From NCBI RefSeq assembly GCF_000189635.1, contig NW_002476370.1:124001-188000 (forward strand): a stretch of 64,000 nucleotides of DNA. The letters are read 5' to 3'. Under the pieces are notes generated by a model that did no database searches, had not been told where the DNA came from, and saw only the letters and a program-made list of their open reading frames with translations. The translations under genes were made by a program, and so were the position numbers. The DNA comes from Tetrahymena thermophila SB210. Its lineage: Eukaryota > Ciliophora > Oligohymenophorea > Hymenostomatida > Tetrahymenidae. Below, in pieces: positions 25,816 through 37,883 of the stretch; positions within the stretch are counted from its first letter, which is position 1; each line of letters begins with the position of its first letter.

Positions 25816-27651
25816 TTTTTGTATCGATCAATACTAATTTGATTTATTTTTTCTACCTAATTGTTTATTTTTGATTTCAAAGTAAAAATTTTTATTTTTT
25901 GCTTCTATCTATCTTATAAAAACCTTTTTTATGTATAAGTAAGTATGAATGATACTCTATCTATCTATTTACTTTTTGCTATTTGCTTTTCAGATATGAC
26001 AAAATTTTTGTTATCAAATAAAATTATATTGATAGTCATTCGGTCGAGTCGAATCTTCTATCATTTATATGCACATATTACATTTCATTCATTGAATCAA
26101 AAATAAACTAATTGAATATTAAATTTTTACCAAACATCTTCAATATTTTAATAATATTCAACTAAAGCCAGTTTTTATTAGTCAATATAATTTCATATTT
26201 TTTAATAGTATATTCTTGAACTATGCGTCCAACCTTATTAATTTGATATTTGCTCATCCTTTTCTAATTGCGAAACCACCAAATTAAAAATGATGAATTA
26301 ATCTAATTTTCATTATACATCCCTCGCACTTAAGTTCCCTTAACTGCGATATTTTTAATAAAGTAACCATAATTTCCTTGCTTCTTAATGTTAGGTGTAA
26401 AAGCTGGAGTTTTGCTAAGCTATCTTTAAAATTCTCCTGCTTTCAAAATTTTCCATTTTCATACATAAAACTAAATAACTACTGGTCTAAATCTAAAATA
26501 AATCTAAGACTGGAGAAATATAAAAAAAATTCAAATCAAAATAAAAATTTTTTTAATATTTGTTAATTTAGAATTTGTTGATAGAAAATACTTAATTTTT
26601 CTATTTCTAAACGATTTTTTTAATTTATATTTTAATATAATTTACATCTTTATTTAAAACTAGCTATATTTTTATAATTTTAAGGTATTTCTTATAACTA
26701 AAGTCTTTCTTTCAAAACATAGTAAGACTTAGCTTAATTGATAATTTCAAATTTATTTTGTTTTAATTGAGTATGTGTGTGTAAAAGAGTAACACATAAA
26801 ATGCTTAAAAATTGAAGCAGATACAATAAAATGGTATTTTGCATGAAACGAATTTTATAAAAATAAAATAAATTAAAATGGAAATTTCTAAATTATATCT
26901 GATTTATCAATGTAGCTTGTCTCGTGATGCATTTCTTTAGAAATTTAAAAATTAAGCCAAAGCTTATGTTAATTTTAAAAGGAAACTAGTTAAGTTGAAA
27001 TCAATGATGTTAAGCAAATTTACTTTTATATTTTCGTATTAAATAAATCTGTATTGATTTATGATTACATTTTCTTGATTTATTGTTTTAGTAAATATTA
27101 TAGTGATCAATATTTTAAGTCTTTTTGATTCTTGCTTCATAAATTTTATCAAATTAAAAGAATTCATTTAATGTAATCGGTATGGCATCCTTTAGTTCTA
27201 CTTTGGTCTATTTTATTTAAAAAAAGCAATCAATTTTTATATGACAAGTTCTACAGTTAAAAATATTATGACAAAATTAATTTAAATCTATAAATTTAGT
27301 TTAATAATTAAATAATATTTTTTATTTAATTAAAAGGCTCATTTTATATTCATTTCTTTTGTGATGCACTATTTCTTATTTTTACAAAAATTAATTTATT
27401 AGAAAAATTGATAGATTTTTTATTTTCAGAATAAAAAATTTTAAAACATATTTAGTAATATTAGAACAAATTAATTTTACCTGATTACAAAAAATTCAAA
27501 ATGAAAAAATATAAATACAATTTAGAATTATCTAAAACAATTATAAATAAAATTAATATTTTTAGCTTGAAATTTAGTTAATAAAGCAAACAATATTTTA
27601 ATTTGTAAATTTAGTTTTATTAAAAATTATTTTTTAAATTGTTGTTTTCAT
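25816..27651. other. Intergenic with one short plus-strand ORF
   Basis: AT-rich spacer between the first two transporter paralogs. An ATG frame at 26878-27060 (MEISKLYLIYQCSLSRDAFL..., about 60 codons to TGA) has some coding character but no family, no visible continuation and no support beyond openness. Nothing else recognised. Confidence 0.4.
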
Positions 27652-29657
27652 TCAAATTTCGTTAATAGTTTCTAACTCGCTTTACTTGGCCTATAAATTG
27701 TATATTTTGTCTATTGTTGCTGATTATTTATCAAGTAGCATCAGACCTGCTTATGGAACAATCATGGAAGATTTACGCAAAATAGTCTCAATAAGCATAT
27801 CTGAGTTTTTTCTTACAGGTCCAAAGCTAGACCTTTTAATTACGCTCTTAGAAATTCTAGAAGCCTTGATTTCAGAATTTTCATCTGCGAGTTTCTTAAA
27901 TCCTTGCACCAATAAGAGAAGCAAAAAGTGAAGAACTCCTATCCCACAGAAAATACTCAATTAGTAAAGTTGCATATAGTAGCTATAATAAGGAAGAAGT
28001 GCACTGAGCAAAATTGCTATCACGTTAGCAATATTAAAGGTAAGTTAATTAAAAATATATGGTAAAACAAAAGGAAGAACTGCAAGACATGTAGTTAATC
28101 CCAACCTTGTAGATAGTTTGGTTGCGAGAATAACTATCAATTACACAGCAAAATTATTGTAAGCAAAAAAATATGATACAGTTTAAAGAATTGCAATTAT
28201 GATTATGTTGTAGTTAAGAGCCTTAAAGCCATCAATGAAATATAAAATAAAAAATGATGCAAAACTACTTGCTACATCTACTATCACAGAAACTAAAACA
28301 TTCCTTTGAATATCACCTAAATTTTTAAAAATTAAAATTATCACCTGATTTAATTAATTTTTCTGTATTTAATTTAATAGTACAATTTATTTGAATTACC
28401 AAAAATTTTAATTAATTTGATTGGATTTATTTAACATTTTTTTATAATAAGATTTAATTTCCTTTTCATTTTTACTTGACATATTTTTATTGATAGCTTT
28501 TACGATTTAATAGTATTTATTTTAAGATTTTTATAAAATTACAATTCAAAATTCGATTTAACATAATGATTCCAAAATAAATTTATTTTATTTTGAGTTT
28601 TATTGAAAAATAATTTTGTATGACAAAGTTTTTCTTAAACTTTACTGAATGAGTTTGGTATAATCTGAACACATTTAGAAAAGCAAAGAAATAAAAGAAG
28701 TTTTAATGTTAAAGCAGATTCAAGAATAGAAATAATACCTCCTAAGTTGTTAAATGCTATGAAAGGTGTGCTGTAGCTCAGCTAAAATGTTGTCCATGCA
28801 CAAATGAATATTAAGCAGTTTACCAAATATTTTTTATTATTTTTGAGTGATCTAAATTTTTGTATCAAATCTTCTATGAAGTTTCTTTATTATTCTTTAG
28901 CTATTTATTTATCACTTGCTAGTTCATTCACAGAAAACTTCCTTAATGGTTCAATTATTGGATCTACCTCAGCAGGGGGCGACTAAAGAGCAAAAAAAAG
29001 TATGCTCAAAGTAAAAACAGTTACTCCACTAAAGTATGCTACGTAGTTTATCCAGTTTCCATCAAACTGAGCATAAATAATGTAGAGTAGAGCGCATGAA
29101 GTCCAAAATATATTTAAAATGTTAATTGAATTGTCTTTAATTGAGTCTGTATACATATCATTAATATATGCAAATATTTATGAGTAGAGATAAGAGTAAA
29201 CGAAATTCCACACAAAAATAACTATCATAATCCAGTATATAAATCCTTTTATCAAAGCTGTAGAATATAAAATGATTCCTTCAACAAGGATGCTCAAAAA
29301 TAATACCTTTGTTTTCTGATTCTTGGGAACTTCAGTGAAAATTGCTATGAAAAAGGCACTAAATTATCCTATGAAACCTATAGAAATCAATGTAGATTCG
29401 GTTAGTCTTTGATTGCAAATCAATCCATAATCCATAGATATGCTTTTCATACCGTTTGTATTTGTGAACTAATACTCATAGCCATTATTGCAAATATCTT
29501 GTTCTTGGCAAATCTACCATTTGCCATCTATTTTACACTCAAGATCTGAACGATAATATAAAAATGGAATAGCATTAAAGACTGTGCATTAAAACGCATA
29601 TATTAAGCACAATACTAAAAACTATAGCTGCATTTTAACTGGAGTACCTGCGAACAT
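27652..29657 (-). CDS. MFS transporter, SLC22-like, paralog 2 (one intron)
   Basis: 527 aa in two exons, 28739-29657 and 27652-28316, separated by a 422-bp intron (28317-28738; donor GTATTATT, acceptor AAATTTAG). The intron splits the glycine codon in AFNNLGG|DIQRN. Removing it gives exactly the length of paralog 1, which has no intron at the same position (AFNTLGGNIQNN). Same architecture as paralog 1: loop ECKIDGKWQICQEQDICNN, then SISMDYGLICNQRLTES, TM bundle, central hydrophilic loop, and basic tail SVIKRSSFGPVRKNSDM. Start MFAGTPVKMQLQFLVLC. Tandem-duplicate origin is clear; substrate unknown. Confidence 0.82.
28317..28738 (-). other. Intron present only in MFS paralog 2
   Basis: GTATTA...TTTAG intron of 422 bp, AT-rich and without a notable internal frame. 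The homologous position in paralog 1 is uninterrupted, and paralogs 3 and 4 are also continuous at AYNTVGGNVKNN and AFNSVGGVMKVN. Confidence 0.85.
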
Positions 29658-30725
29658 TTCTGATGTGTTTAATTTCTATCTTTGAATTGCTGTTTTTATA
29701 TTTTCTTAAGAAAAATAAATTTTTTTTTTTTTTTGAAATTTTGGTTTAGAATTTATTTTTGAAGAAAAACGTTTGTTATTTTAATTACTGTAAAATAAAT
29801 GTACTTGCTTACCTTCTTGCCTATCTATCTCCCTTTAAATCTATTTTTAAACTTTTGAGTAGTCATAGTTAAATTATTAATTTATTAATTTGAGTACTAT
29901 AAATAAATTTGTTAATAAATGATAGTCAATCAGTTTTTTACTAGAAATTTCCAGGAGTAAAAATTAACAATTTTTAAATTAAGTAGGCATTTCTTTTTTT
30001 TGAAAATTTTAATAAGCTTAACATAATTCTAATTTCTACTATCAAACTAAAATTGGAATCAATTTATTTTCTAAGGTAGCATGTAGTGCAATTATACTTT
30101 TGTAATATTTTCTATAAATTAATTAGCAAGGGCTAGATAAAGTCTGATTTCTTTTCAGATTAACAATTTTTCAATTTAATCATGTTTTTTTTCATTATCC
30201 TTTGAGATAAATAATTAATCTTTCCTAAATGAGTTGAATTTAAAAAGTAAAATAGTTCTACCAACAATCTTAGGTAATCCTTCATTTATAATAGTAAAGA
30301 ATACAAAAATACAAGCTATAAATTAATTTTAAAACATTTTCCCATTTTTTAAACTGCTTAAATTACCTATTTTTATTTTTATCATAATTCTTTTTAAAAA
30401 AGCCAAATTATAATTTAAATATTTTTCTACTTTATCTGGGCTTCCCTATTTCATAGCCTGGGAGATTTATTTTTAATTATAATTTTAATTATTTGATAAT
30501 AACTTCAAATTTAAGATAATAATTAATTGATATTTTAGTTATATTTGCATTTGAACAATCACACAAATATTTTTTGGGTAAAAATAAAAATTATATATTT
30601 GTAAAATATTAAATACAAGTGTACTTTACTTCATAAATTTTATTATTATAATTAATTAATGTAATATTTTTATATCTTCAATTTAATAAATCTAATTGCA
30701 AATAATTTTTTAAATTAATGAATAA
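29658..30725. other. Intergenic, AT-rich
   Basis: 5' flank of paralog 2 and 3' flank of paralog 3. No supported frame; includes T- and A-runs (29719-29734). Confidence 0.55.
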
Positions 30726-32234
30726 TCAGCTGCTAACTCTTTTTTATTTTTCAATTGGTATTTCCTAAAGCTCTGTATCTTGAGAGGAATTTTTTTCTTG
30801 TGAATTTTCTTCCTCAAATGGATTGGATATGATGATTATTTTTTTTATTAAAAAAATACTTATCAAGCCGCAGAAACCTATACCTGAAAAAAAATTAATT
30901 CCCAACATATCCATATAGTATTTATAAAATGGAAGCATGAGCCTAACTAAAATGGTACAGATGTTAGATAGTGCAAAGGTTAATTATGCAAATTACTTAG
31001 GCAAAATATAATTTTAAGCCACCATAATAGAAGCGAAGGTAACTTTGATACCAAATCTAATAATATTTATGGCTATTAATTAGACTAACTGCGAATTATC
31101 CAACATAACAAATGCTTAAAATGACGAAACAATAATCACATTATAATAAAGCAATTTGATGCAATTATATTTTTGCATTAAATATATGGTAAATATACTC
31201 CCTATAAGCTCTAATATAGTTGAATTAATCAGATTGTTTTTCACATTTCCTCCAACAGTATTGTAGGCAATAAATGAAGCATTCAAACCAACCATTTACA
31301 CAACAAATACAACCACATAAATACACATATTTTGGTAGCAGACATGATCTTTTTTAGCTTCATTAAATTTTTTAATTAATTCTGAGAAAATATTTGATTT
31401 CTTCAAATTGTCTTAATTTTAATCAAGATTTCTCTTTATTTATGATTCATTTGTTATATTAAAGTTTTCATGACTTAGGCTACTTAATTTGACTGATTAA
31501 ATTAGTAATAAATTTGAAAGATCACTTTCGTCTTGATCAGATCTCTTTCGAGGATTCAAGTAATATATTACATAAGCGATAGCGAGTATTGGCAAACCTG
31601 TCATGAATACACAGTGATGAACCCAATTACCATCTATCGTAGCAATAAAAAGAAATATCAAACCTCCTGCAGGCCAAACAAAATTTATCAAAACTGCTGA
31701 ATTTACAGCTAATTATTTTGGAAAGTTATCAGCAATATAATACACAAATTGAGAGAAAATAAAAGCATAATTGAAATTCCATAAGAAAAAGATAAGTGCA
31801 AACATTAATAAGCTACTGTTAAATATGTATAAAGAAATTAAAGAATAGCCTTCTAAAAGCAGAATTTTGAAAATATATTCAAATTTCTTGTCTTTAGGAA
31901 TCTCATAAAAAATGCTAACACAGTAAGCTACTAAGGAACCTGCTGGACTTAAAAATATCAGAATCGCTTCCAACAACTTCCTCTCACAAATGAGTCCAAA
32001 ATTCATTGAAACACTCTGAACACCATTAGTGTTAATAAATCTATATTCCTATTTATTATCGCATATAGTCTTTTCTTAGCACATTCTCCATTCACCTTCT
32101 ATTAGGCATTCCATATCAGATTTATAAAAAAGATAGGGGAGCTCATTAGTAATAGGGCTTTAGAATGCAAACATTACAAAGAGAGAAACGAAAAGGCTTT
32201 TTTCTCTCAGCGATAAGGATTTAAACGCTTCCAT
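30726..32234 (-). CDS. MFS transporter, SLC22-like, paralog 3
   Basis: Intronless, 502 aa, start MEAFKSLSLREKSLFVSLFV. The signature loop reads ECLIEGEWRMCQEKTICD then SVSMNFGLICERKLLEA; TM segments include YIFKILLLEGYSLISLYIF and FLWNFNYAFIFSQFVYYI. It lacks the basic SSF.P.(K/R)R.SD tail of paralogs 1 and 2 and instead ends in an acidic/Ser-rich tail (FEEENSQEKNSSQDTEL). It groups with paralog 4 by tail type, by the short central loop and by shared words such as EIPK(D/S)KKF. Substrate unknown. Confidence 0.8.
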
Positions 32235-32990
32235 TTTAAACAATTGTTAGCAGCTTTTTGAAAATACTTTTTTACTTTTAATTAATTGTTTTTAATTCGG
32301 ATATTTGATTAACTTTAATACCAAACAAAATTAATTAAGAATATGTCATTTACTTACAATGATTAATTTTGTTTTTGTTACTTTAAATCAAATCTAATCA
32401 CTAAATCAATGATAAGTATTAAATGATACGTAAAGTCATTAATTACTCTTTCAATAATCAGAATTAAATCTTATAAAAGACTGTAGAAAATCTAAAATAT
32501 AATTAAGATATGATTTCAATATTAGTCTTATTATTTGTATGGAATAAAACTTTTTCTTTGTAAATTTAAAATAAATAATAATCTTAACATAAGAAAAAAC
32601 ATATTATTTTATTAATACATTCTATTTTTTATAACAGAATTTTTAAAAAATTTTAACATTTCTATTTTTGTTTTTCAGCTAATAACTGCAAAAAAAATAA
32701 AATTATATGATGCCATTTAAATTCAATATTTTAATTTTGCTATTGCTAATTTTATCAGATCTAATATAAATATTATTAATGGTGATTATAAAATAGAGTT
32801 TAAAACTATAAATTACTCATTTTCTAGTCAGAATTAATTGTTTAAAAAATTATGGAAAATCCAAAGAATAAATATTTCCTAATTTAAATTTTAGTCTTAA
32901 TTTTTGTAAGTACAAATAATATTTGATTGTAATTGTTACTTAAATATTAATTTAATTTAAAATAATCTTCTTAAGCTCAAAATAAAAATT

Positions 32991-33275
32991 ATGAAATCAA
33001 ATAAAAATATATTTTTTGAAGCAGATATTTATTTAAGATAGATAGGATGTTCATTTTCAAATAAAATTCTTGATTATAAAAATAAATCATATTACCAAGG
33101 CACTGTTTAATTAGAGGGTTTTTAATAAAGATCATTTTAAACAAAAAAATTAGCTTAAAATTAATTAAATACCAGGTTTTTTTCAAATATTACTAAATAA
33201 ATAACTGGCCCTCTTTAATTCCTACTATATATTTAAGTTTTTGTTTTAAATAAAAATATTAAGTTTAAATAGTGA
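32991..33275 (+). CDS. 94-codon ORF upstream of LRR leader exon, tentative
   Basis: ATG frame MKSNKNIFFEADIYLRQIGC continuing SFSNKILDYKNKSYYQGTVQ to TGA at 33273-33275. A possible donor (ACCAG|GTTTTTTTC, near 33177) falls inside it. Codon content is coding-like, and it lies just upstream of the LRR-family leader exon at 33519, so it may be a first exon of that gene. No family recognised and no counterpart found upstream of the second array. Confidence 0.35.
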
Positions 33276-33518
33276 ATATGATATCTCTTCATAAAACCAA
33301 ATATATAAATTAATATTTGATAATTAATTAATTATTATATTTATTTGTTCTTTTTATCCATTGATAATTAATTAATTAAATTTCATAAACTGCTATTCAA
33401 CATTTTTGAAAAAAAAAAATAAATGTTATAATAGATTAAAAGATATAAAAATTTAGCAAAAGTAATTATTAATTTTTTTATTAATATCCTTTATATTTAT
33501 ATAAATTAATAAAAAAAG

Positions 33519-33568
33519 TTTAAAAGCTCTTCACTTTTATCTCATTAGGTTCTCCATATTGATCTGAG
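33519..33568 (+). pseudogene. LRR-family leader exon, left fragment of array 1
   Basis: Acceptor aaaaaaag then 50 nt encoding FKSSSLLSHQVLHIDLR (last codon split) before donor GTATATTT. The exon at 58746-58801 is its counterpart (FLNSSLQSFQVLDINLTD) with the same phases (0 in, 2 out) and similar flanking introns. It is cut off from the rest of the LRR array by the inverted gene cluster at 34.3-44.5 kb. Confidence 0.5.
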
Positions 33569-34316
33569 GTATATTTAATTAAAAAATATTATTTTTATTA
33601 TTATTAATATTTTTTGTTTATTTTATTTTAAATTTATTTGAATAAATAATTTTTTTAAAAGAAATTATCATCATTATTTTTTGATTTTTATTAAAACTTA
33701 AATTTTTTAGCAATTTTAACTTAATTTTCATTTCAATTTTTAATTATTTATTTATTATTCATTTTTTATTATTTGATATTTTTTCTTCATTTTTGCTATT
33801 AAAACTTACACTTAATAAAAGCTATTATTTTTGTTTACATAATAATATTTTTAATTATAAAAGTTAATTTAAAACATTAAAGTTCTTTTAATTTATTTGA
33901 TTTGTTTTCCTTTTTCTTTTTATTATAATTTCATATTTTTTAATTCTTTGTTAATTTTATTAATTATTAATTAATCTTTTATTTTTATATATTTTTTCTC
34001 CATTTTTTCCTCCTAATTAACTATAGTGAAGTACCTATTTAATTTATATCTAAATAACATTATAAATAAAGCTAATTTTTATAAAGCATAACTTTTCATT
34101 TTTTTTGAAAAAAAATAAATTTTAAAAATCTAGGATAGAAAAAATTTAGTTTTTATTTTTTTTTTTGTTTTTTTCTTTTTTTTTTGTTTTTTTTTATTTT
34201 TTTAAATTAATGATAAAAAGTTATAAATTGTTAATTAAAAAGTTCATATTTCCTAGCTCAGAAAAAGATCAACTTTTAGTGTAAATAATGTTTTAAAATA
34301 AAGAAAGTAATAGAAA

Positions 34317-37300
34317 TCAATTTCTATTTTGATTATTGTAGAGTGGTAAATTTATAAATTAAGGTGAACATAAGATATTATTGCTCATATTGATCATCTA
34401 CGGATTCTACCCTTGGATATTTTATTGATAAGCTTATTACATTGGAGCTTAATTGTAGGGATTATATTACTGAGGAATTTGATATGTTGGAACTTAACTA
34501 TAGAAAACATTCTATTGAGGAATTTGTTAGATCGGAGCTTAATTATAGTTAAATTATTATTGAGGCAACATATAAGGGACATATTATTAAGGAGCTTACA
34601 TCATTGGGAAAATTTAGGATGCATACTATTAAGCTTATCCATAAATAAGTTACTATTAAAGAAGAGTTTTTTCATAGAGAATTTAATATGTAAATTGCTA
34701 ATGGGAAATTTCAGAATGAATATGTTAGCTAAATGGTATAGACATAAAGCTATTCTAAACAAGATTATGTTGACTAGGTATTCTATCATAGGAGAAAACA
34801 AAAGATCCAATATCATTATGTGAAATTTAAGGTTCTATTTGATTCTCATTTTGATACTCATTTTGAGGCTTAATTTGAGGCTTAATTTTAATTTGAGGCT
34901 CATTTTAAATCGCATTATCATTCTAAGGTATGGAATTATTTTAAGAAACTTATTACTCTTATTCTTGTTCTTTTCTCTGTTTCTTAACAGGTTTTTCATT
35001 TAGATTTTTCTTTTCAGGAACCTAATTCTTTCTTTTTCTATTTAATTTCTTAGTCTTTTTCTATTTTTTGTTGCTCAAGTCGTCAATAGAATTTTCAACT
35101 TCAGGTTCATAATCTACTTTAAAATTTTCATCTTATATTTATTAATAGTCCCTATATAATAATTTATTAATAAATGCCAGTCCTTATTAATTAAAGATTT
35201 TTTATTCTTCTTAAATCTACTAATCTAAACCTTAAATCTATTAATCTAAATTTTAAATTGTTTTTTATTTTTATTCGTAAACCTAATACATCTGTTTTTT
35301 TTTTATTTAGGATGCCTTTAAAATTTCTTTGTATTTATCTTAAATTTTTGTTTCTTTTCTGAAAATTTTATCATAAAATGTGTAGTATTAAAATTTATCT
35401 TCCTCTAAACATTCTAATTCCTCATTTTAAAATTAGTTCTATAGATCACTTTGTGTAATTAAAAGTAAATTAAATCTTTCGAGATGATATTTTGGATATT
35501 CATTTTTTCTTTTACTTTCCAAATTTAATTATTATGTTTTAATTTCTAACTAACTATTTTAATCTTAAAATGTAAAAATATTAGTTTTGAGTATATTAGT
35601 ATTTCTTTGAACCTTATCGATACATTCAAATAATGATGATTTTTTGAATTGGAAACCTATTTGTTTTACTAATTTAGCATCTTAACTTTCAATTTTATCT
35701 AAAAAGAACTTTTCTATGATAAAAGAAGTAGAAATCAGAAACTCTTATTTTATATATTTACATTGGTATATATAAAATTTTGCTTATTATTCGAACAAAT
35801 AATTCTGGAGTATTCTTTTTTGCTCAGAATTCTAGATTTGATTTTATTACTATACATTTCTATAATTAATAGTTCTACAGAAATAATATGCTAACTGTAA
35901 TTACAAATTTGATGAATTACCCTATGGGTCTGTCTGTTAAAACGTTTTTCCAAAAAGAGTTATAAAACAAACCTTCAGAGCAAAATTTCAGTTTATAAGG
36001 CAAGATTAAATGTTTTCTTTCGAATTTATTTTAAAGTAAAATATCATCATTAAGTATAAGATTATATTAAACATTTTTCCAATAAGTACAACAACAAGGA
36101 TTTAAAGACAAAAATTAAACAATATTATAACTAATTTTTGTTTTTTTGGTAAAATCAAATTCATAACTGCCAAAACGTAGATATGGTATAATTACAGGAT
36201 AAATATAAGTTTATTCATTCTACTTACTGATATCAAAGAAAATTCCTGCTTTTCTTTAGAAATTTTTAATCATTTAAGGAACGTTATATGTCTTAATATG
36301 GTACTTATTTTGTTGGACAATTTCAGGAATTGATTTTATAATATTATCTATAATTCCATCTTTTTCCAAATAATTATAATTTATTTGAGAAACGATGTTT
36401 CCTAGCTGAACTTGGAAATTGACAATATCTTAAAATACCATTTTCTATAGAACATCAACATGGTTTAAGTCTTCGAATTTGTCAATATTTTGTTGAATAA
36501 TGTTTAAACCTAACAAATAAACTTCAACATAAGTAGTTATTTTCATATTATCAGTATATTCTATTTCGCTGAATAAGTATTCTTTTTTAAACATATTGTA
36601 TTATAATAATACTTATAATTTCTAATATTTATCTAATTTTTTAAAGTTTTCACTGTTAATAAAATGATTTAGTTTTATAAAATAATCATTCTTTTCTTCT
36701 TATGAAATATTGACATCTTAAGGTTTTTCTTTTTTACCTGCCATCAAATCTTCTATTCTTTATTATTTCTAAGAGAATAAGAATGCATATCCTAACATGA
36801 AACATACGTAAAAAAATTTATCTTTTTATATTAAAGTACCATTAATTATTCCATCACTCTTAGAATTAGAATAAAGTGCTCTATAAGCTTATTTAAAGAA
36901 AATTTGTATGATAGCAAAATCTTCTATCTTCAGTCTCTTGCTATTGTCTTCGGGATTTTCCAGAGTTTCAATTATTCTATCTGCAATATCTACAAATTTA
37001 TCATCTAACTTAAAATCCTAGAGAAGATTATTAATTTTTTCAACACGATCTTTTTACTCATTAAATAAATTACCATTCTCTAAATATGTTACATAGATTT
37101 ACATTAACTTTTTGAGTTTATCATCGTACTTCAAAGTAAAATTATCTTTTTTCATAAGTTTTTGAATGACATCTCCAAACAATTAATCTTTAAATTTTGC
37201 TGCAATATCAAAAATTTCTTAATTTCTGAAATCAAGATGTTTGGAAATTTTTTTTGTACTATCAATATTAATAGTGAAGAAATTTTCTAATCCTTTATTT

Positions 37301-37722
37301 ATAAATTCTATAATTTCTTGTTTATTGGGTGGATTTTAAGATTTTTCCTCATACCACTACTAATACTAAAATAAAATGGAATTTTATCTGCTACAATAAT
37401 CAAGATATTTAAAAACATTTTTTATTTTTTATTATTCTAATTCAAGATGAGAACTATCATTTTATATTTCTTATTCCTATTCCTCATTCATATTAATATC
37501 TGTCTTTAACAAGAAACCTACATGCTTCTTTAATAGATTCTAATCTATAATTTCATTTTTAGGTTGATTTTATACAAAATCAAACTGTTTCATCTTCTCC
37601 AAAAGATAGCTTTTCCTTCTATTTTTCTATTTTTCTTTATTATCTTTTTCTTATTATCTCTTACTTGCTTTTAATATTATTCTGTATAAATATTGTATTA
37701 TTTCACAATAATAATTTTTCAT
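34317..37722 (-). pseudogene. Gln/Asn-rich tandem family, copy A, single frameshift
   Basis: Copy A of three tandem paralogs. About 1,134 residues are readable from ATG at 37722 (or an inner ATG, MKQFDFVQNQ, near 37595) to TGA at 34317-34319, but the frame changes once near 35927-35940. Upstream the product reads LFYNSFWKNVLT; skipping one base there restores TDPQGN and then FEQQAKFYIYQC, matching copies B and C (NVLTTIHGN, YEQAKCFIQQC). Everything after that is open to the end, including a tail of repeated (Q)IPQQ.xxY.Q.P units (YNQAPIQQIPQQNVFYSQVP). Length 3,406 nt is 3n+1, consistent with one extra base. It lacks the C-terminal LNFFD motif of B and C. Could be a recent pseudogene, a sequence error or a programmed shift. 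No known domain recognised. Confidence 0.6.
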
Positions 37723-37883
37723 TTTTTTTAACCATTTTTCAAAAATAAAAATATAATTTTTATTTTTTGTTTTGTTTTAGTTTTTATTTTTTTTTTTTGT
37801 TTTTTTTTTTTTGATTTTTTTTTTTATTTTTTAGATTATATAGTTCAATATTTGGTTATAAAAAAAAGGTATTTCAAGATTTA
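37723..37883. repeat. Conserved spacer between copies A and B
   Basis: T-rich spacer (accatttttcaaaaataaaaatataatttttattttttg...) shared with the spacer between copies B and C (about 41160-41327), including the following 3' end of the next gene. Shows that gene plus spacer was duplicated as one unit of about 3.4 kb. Confidence 0.8.

Larger units (their letters stand above)
32235..34316. other. Region with decayed 5' fragment of an LRR exon gene
   Basis: Contains a plus-strand ORF (32991-33275), one LRR-family leader exon (33519-33568) and, at about 33815-34030, sequence closely matching the intron of the LRR array at 44.9-47.5 kb (e.g. tatttttaattataaaag, ccattttttcctcctaattaacta). A clear LRR exon is not preserved between them. 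34140-34200 is a T-rich tract like those flanking the following gene cluster. Confidence 0.55.

Noticed and set aside
26040..26060. tcggtcgagtcgaatcttc as a tRNA T-arm
   Set aside because: No acceptor stem, anticodon arm or terminal T run in the right places on either strand.
26878..27060. Plus-strand ORF MEISKLYLIYQCSLS
   Set aside because: About 60 codons only, no recognised family, no splice continuation and no conserved counterpart; kept only as a remark in the intergenic entry.
35927..35940. A very short intron (10 or 14 nt) to explain the copy A frameshift
   Set aside because: GT..AG candidates here are far below the intron sizes seen in the window, and either removes conserved residues or leaves the wrong frame.
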